The notes beneath the pieces were generated by a model that was given only the letters and a program-made list of their open reading frames with translations, ran no database searches and was not told where the DNA came from. A stretch of DNA of 58,951 bases from Actinomadura barringtoniae (lineage in GTDB: Bacteria > Actinomycetota > Actinomycetes > Streptosporangiales > Streptosporangiaceae), in NCBI RefSeq assembly GCF_017573505.1, contig NZ_JAGEOJ010000041.1, forward strand, positions 1-58,951, given 5' to 3'. Positions 57,426 through 58,951 of the stretch are shown piece by piece (positions within the stretch are counted from its first letter, which is position 1; the number at the start of each line of letters is the position of its first letter). A program made the translations under genes and the position numbers.

Positions 57426-58682
57426 ATGACGAAACACCTTCTTCTCGAACAGGCCACGACCGGCGACGGCGGGACCACCGACGTGCTGCTCGCCGACGGG
57501 CGCATCGCGGCCCTCGGCCCTGCCGCCGCCACCGATCAGCGCGCGGCCGGTGCCGACCGGCTCGACCTGGCCGGATACCTGCTGCTGCCGTCGGCCGTCG
57601 AGCCGCACGCCCACCTGGACAAGGCGTTGCTGGCCCGCCGCGCGCCGAATCCCGACGGCGATCTGACCGGTGCGATCACCGCGATCCGGGCGGCCTACGC
57701 GTCGATGGACGAGGCCGACGTGCGCTCGCGTGCCACCGAGGCGCTGAGCACCGCGCTCACCCACGGCTACACGGCCGTACGGTCGCACGTCGACGTCGGC
57801 ACGGGGATCGGGCCCCGGGCCCTGCGCGTCCTCACCGAGCTGCGATCACGTGCCGCCGGCCTGGTCGACCTCCAACTGGTGGCGCTCGCCGGTGCTCCCA
57901 TCGCGGGCGCGGCGGGACGGCACAACCGGCGGCTGCTCGCCCAGGCCGTCGAACTGGGCGCCGACGTCATCGGCGGCGCCCCGGCCCTCGACCCGAACCC
58001 GACGGCCGCGACCCGCGTCCTGGTCCGGGCGGCGGCCGACGCCGGGCTGCCGGTGGACCTGCACCTGGACGAGACCACCGATCCACAGATGCTCACCCTG
58101 CGCGCGTTCGCCGACGAGGTCGCCCGCCAGGGACTCGGCGGCCGCGCCACGGCCTCGCACTGCGTCAGCCTCGGCCAGCAGGACCCGGACGGCTGCAAGG
58201 AGGTGTGCCGCGCCCTCGCCGACTCCGGCGTCGCCGTCGTGACACTCCCCCAGACCAACCTCTACCTGCAGGGCCGCGCCGAACCCACCCGTACGCCGCG
58301 CGGCCTGACCGCCGTGACGCCGCTCCGGGACGCCGGGGTCACCGTCGCGGGCGGCGGCGACAACTGGCGCGACCCGTTCAACCCGCTCGGGCGCATCGAC
58401 CCGTTCGAGACGGCCGCGCTGCTGGTCGCCGCCGCGCACCTGCCCGTCGCCGACGCCTGGACCGCCGTCACCGCGCACGCGCGGATCGCGCTCGGCCTGC
58501 CGCCCGTCGCGCTGCTGCCGGGCAGCCCCGCCGACCTGCTGGCGATCCGGGCCTCCGGTCTGGACGAGGCCGTGGCCGGCGCGAGCCAGGACCGGATCGT
58601 GCTGCGCGGCGGCCGGGTGGTCGCCAGAACCAGCGTCGTCCACGACGTCGTTCCCGCCCTGGAGAAGGAGATGGCCGCATGA
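57426..58682 (+). CDS. Cytosine-deaminase-like amidohydrolase
   Basis: A 418-residue amidohydrolase of the cytosine deaminase class. The metal site is His61/His63 (VEPHAHLDKALL), then DLHLDET, ATASHCVSLGQ and the terminal Asp in GGGDNWRDPFNPLG, the DNxxDPFxPxG pattern typical of bacterial cytosine/creatinine-type deaminases. It is distinct from the deaminase at 52027, so two different C-N hydrolysis steps, or two alternative substrates, are likely. Its stop overlaps the lipoyl synthase start (ATGA). Confidence 0.9.
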   Translation: MTKHLLLEQATTGDGGTTDVLLADGRIAALGPAAATDQRAAGADRLDLAGYLLLPSAVEPHAHLDKALLARRAPNPDGDLTGAITAIRAAYASMDEADVRSRATEALSTALTHGYTAVRSHVDVGTGIGPRALRVLTELRSRAAGLVDLQLVALAGAPIAGAAGRHNRRLLAQAVELGADVIGGAPALDPNPTAATRVLVRAAADAGLPVDLHLDETTDPQMLTLRAFADEVARQGLGGRATASHCVSLGQQDPDGCKEVCRALADSGVAVVTLPQTNLYLQGRAEPTRTPRGLTAVTPLRDAGVTVAGGGDNWRDPFNPLGRIDPFETAALLVAAAHLPVADAWTAVTAHARIALGLPPVALLPGSPADLLAIRASGLDEAVAGASQDRIVLRGGRVVARTSVVHDVVPALEKEMAA

Positions 58683-58951
58683 CCTCGACCGACCGCATGA
58701 CCCCGACCGACCGCATGACCCCGACCGACCGCAAGCCGCCGGCCGAGCGCAAGCTGCTGCGTCTCGAGGTCCGCAACGCCCAGACCCCGATCGAGCGCAA
58801 GCCGGAGTGGATCCGCGTGCGCGCCCACATGGGCCCGCAGTACAAGGAACTGACCTCGCTCGTGAAGTCCGAGGGTCTGCACACGGTGTGCCAGGAGGCC
58901 GGTTGTCCCAACATCTACGAGTGCTGGGAGGACCGGGAGGCCACGTTCCTG
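58679..58951 (+). CDS. lipA: Lipoyl synthase, N-terminal part (runs off window)
   Basis: The first 91 codons of a radical-SAM lipoyl synthase. After the N-terminal tail comes LLRLEVRNAQTPIERKPEWI, then the auxiliary [4Fe-4S] cysteine motif CQEAGCPNIYEC and WEDREATFL at the edge; the radical-SAM CxxxCxxC motif lies beyond. The N-terminus is encoded by three 18-bp repeats (ATGACCTCGACCGACCGC and variants), each with an ATG, so the true start could be 58679, 58697 or 58715. Coupling to a deaminase, in a regulon with a free lipoyl carrier protein, suggests a dedicated copy rather than the housekeeping gene; this is inference. Confidence 0.9.
   Translation, partial: MTSTDRMTPTDRMTPTDRKPPAERKLLRLEVRNAQTPIERKPEWIRVRAHMGPQYKELTSLVKSEGLHTVCQEAGCPNIYECWEDREATFL

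Noticed and set aside
34593..58951. Mobile element or genomic island with attachment sites
   Set aside because: No integrase, transposase, tRNA or flanking direct repeats were seen; codon use and GC look like the rest of the window.

Overview
This 58,951-bp window is very GC-rich, almost fully coding, and has GTG and TTG starts, many overlapping ATGA/TGATG gene junctions and long G+C hairpin terminators. Together with its protein families (DUF397/XRE/anti-sigma-type ATPase trio, DUF6801 secreted proteins, CU044_5270 protein beside an ECF sigma factor, SARP and PucR regulators, an MCE protein, an actinobacterial-type cutinase), this points to a filamentous actinomycete. My best guess is the Streptosporangiales, possibly near Actinomadura/Thermomonospora; this is inferred from memory of the families, not from a search.

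Left part (about 1-16 kb) is a cell-surface and secretion region. It holds three DUF6801-type exported proteins, a JmjC/cupin-like dioxygenase, a protein O-mannosyltransferase, a lipoprotein, several small secreted proteins, and a two-gene operon of a polyester-hydrolase-like cutinase and a solitary MCE/MlaD protein. A typical actinomycete XRE-DUF397 pair with a divergent ATPase, an MDR oxidoreductase, an AraC regulator and an EthD protein follow. About 600 bp of degenerate GC-rich repeats (16.13-16.72 kb) separate this from an ECF sigma factor and its membrane partner.

Middle part (about 18.6-34.6 kb) is a regulatory and lipid-flavoured region. It has three SCP2-domain proteins and three paralogous PucR-type regulators in linked arrangements, a MerR regulator divergent from a fatty acid desaturase with a clean inverted repeat between them, a hemerythrin protein, a large SARP-NTPase regulator preceded by three 11-bp-phased TTGGAA boxes, a Pro-Thr-repeat surface protein and an exported sulfatase.

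Right part (34.7 kb to the end) looks like one catabolic regulon of at least 24 genes. It has an NCS1 permease, an ABC importer with two binding proteins, two amidohydrolase/deaminases, a hydantoinase-like cyclic amidase, an isochorismatase-fold hydrolase fused to a VOC domain, a creatinase-like hydrolase, an enolase-superfamily enzyme, an opine-dehydrogenase-like and a DpaA-like oxidoreductase, an aldehyde dehydrogenase, a 4-OT tautomerase, SDRs, a 2-oxoacid dehydrogenase whose E2 is split into separate lipoyl and catalytic proteins, and a lipoyl synthase cut by the window edge. Six upstream regions there, which serve nearly every transcription unit, carry a version of the same 15-bp element, consensus ACTGGTATTACATGT. 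Two closely related FadR/GntR regulators inside the cluster are the obvious candidates to bind it. The enzyme set suggests uptake, deamination, ring opening and decarbamoylation of a small N-heterocycle, with the carbon skeleton then oxidised to an acyl-CoA. The substrate is not known. I consider this regulon the most interesting object in the window.

No rRNA, tRNA, CRISPR array, insertion sequence or integrase gene was recognised.
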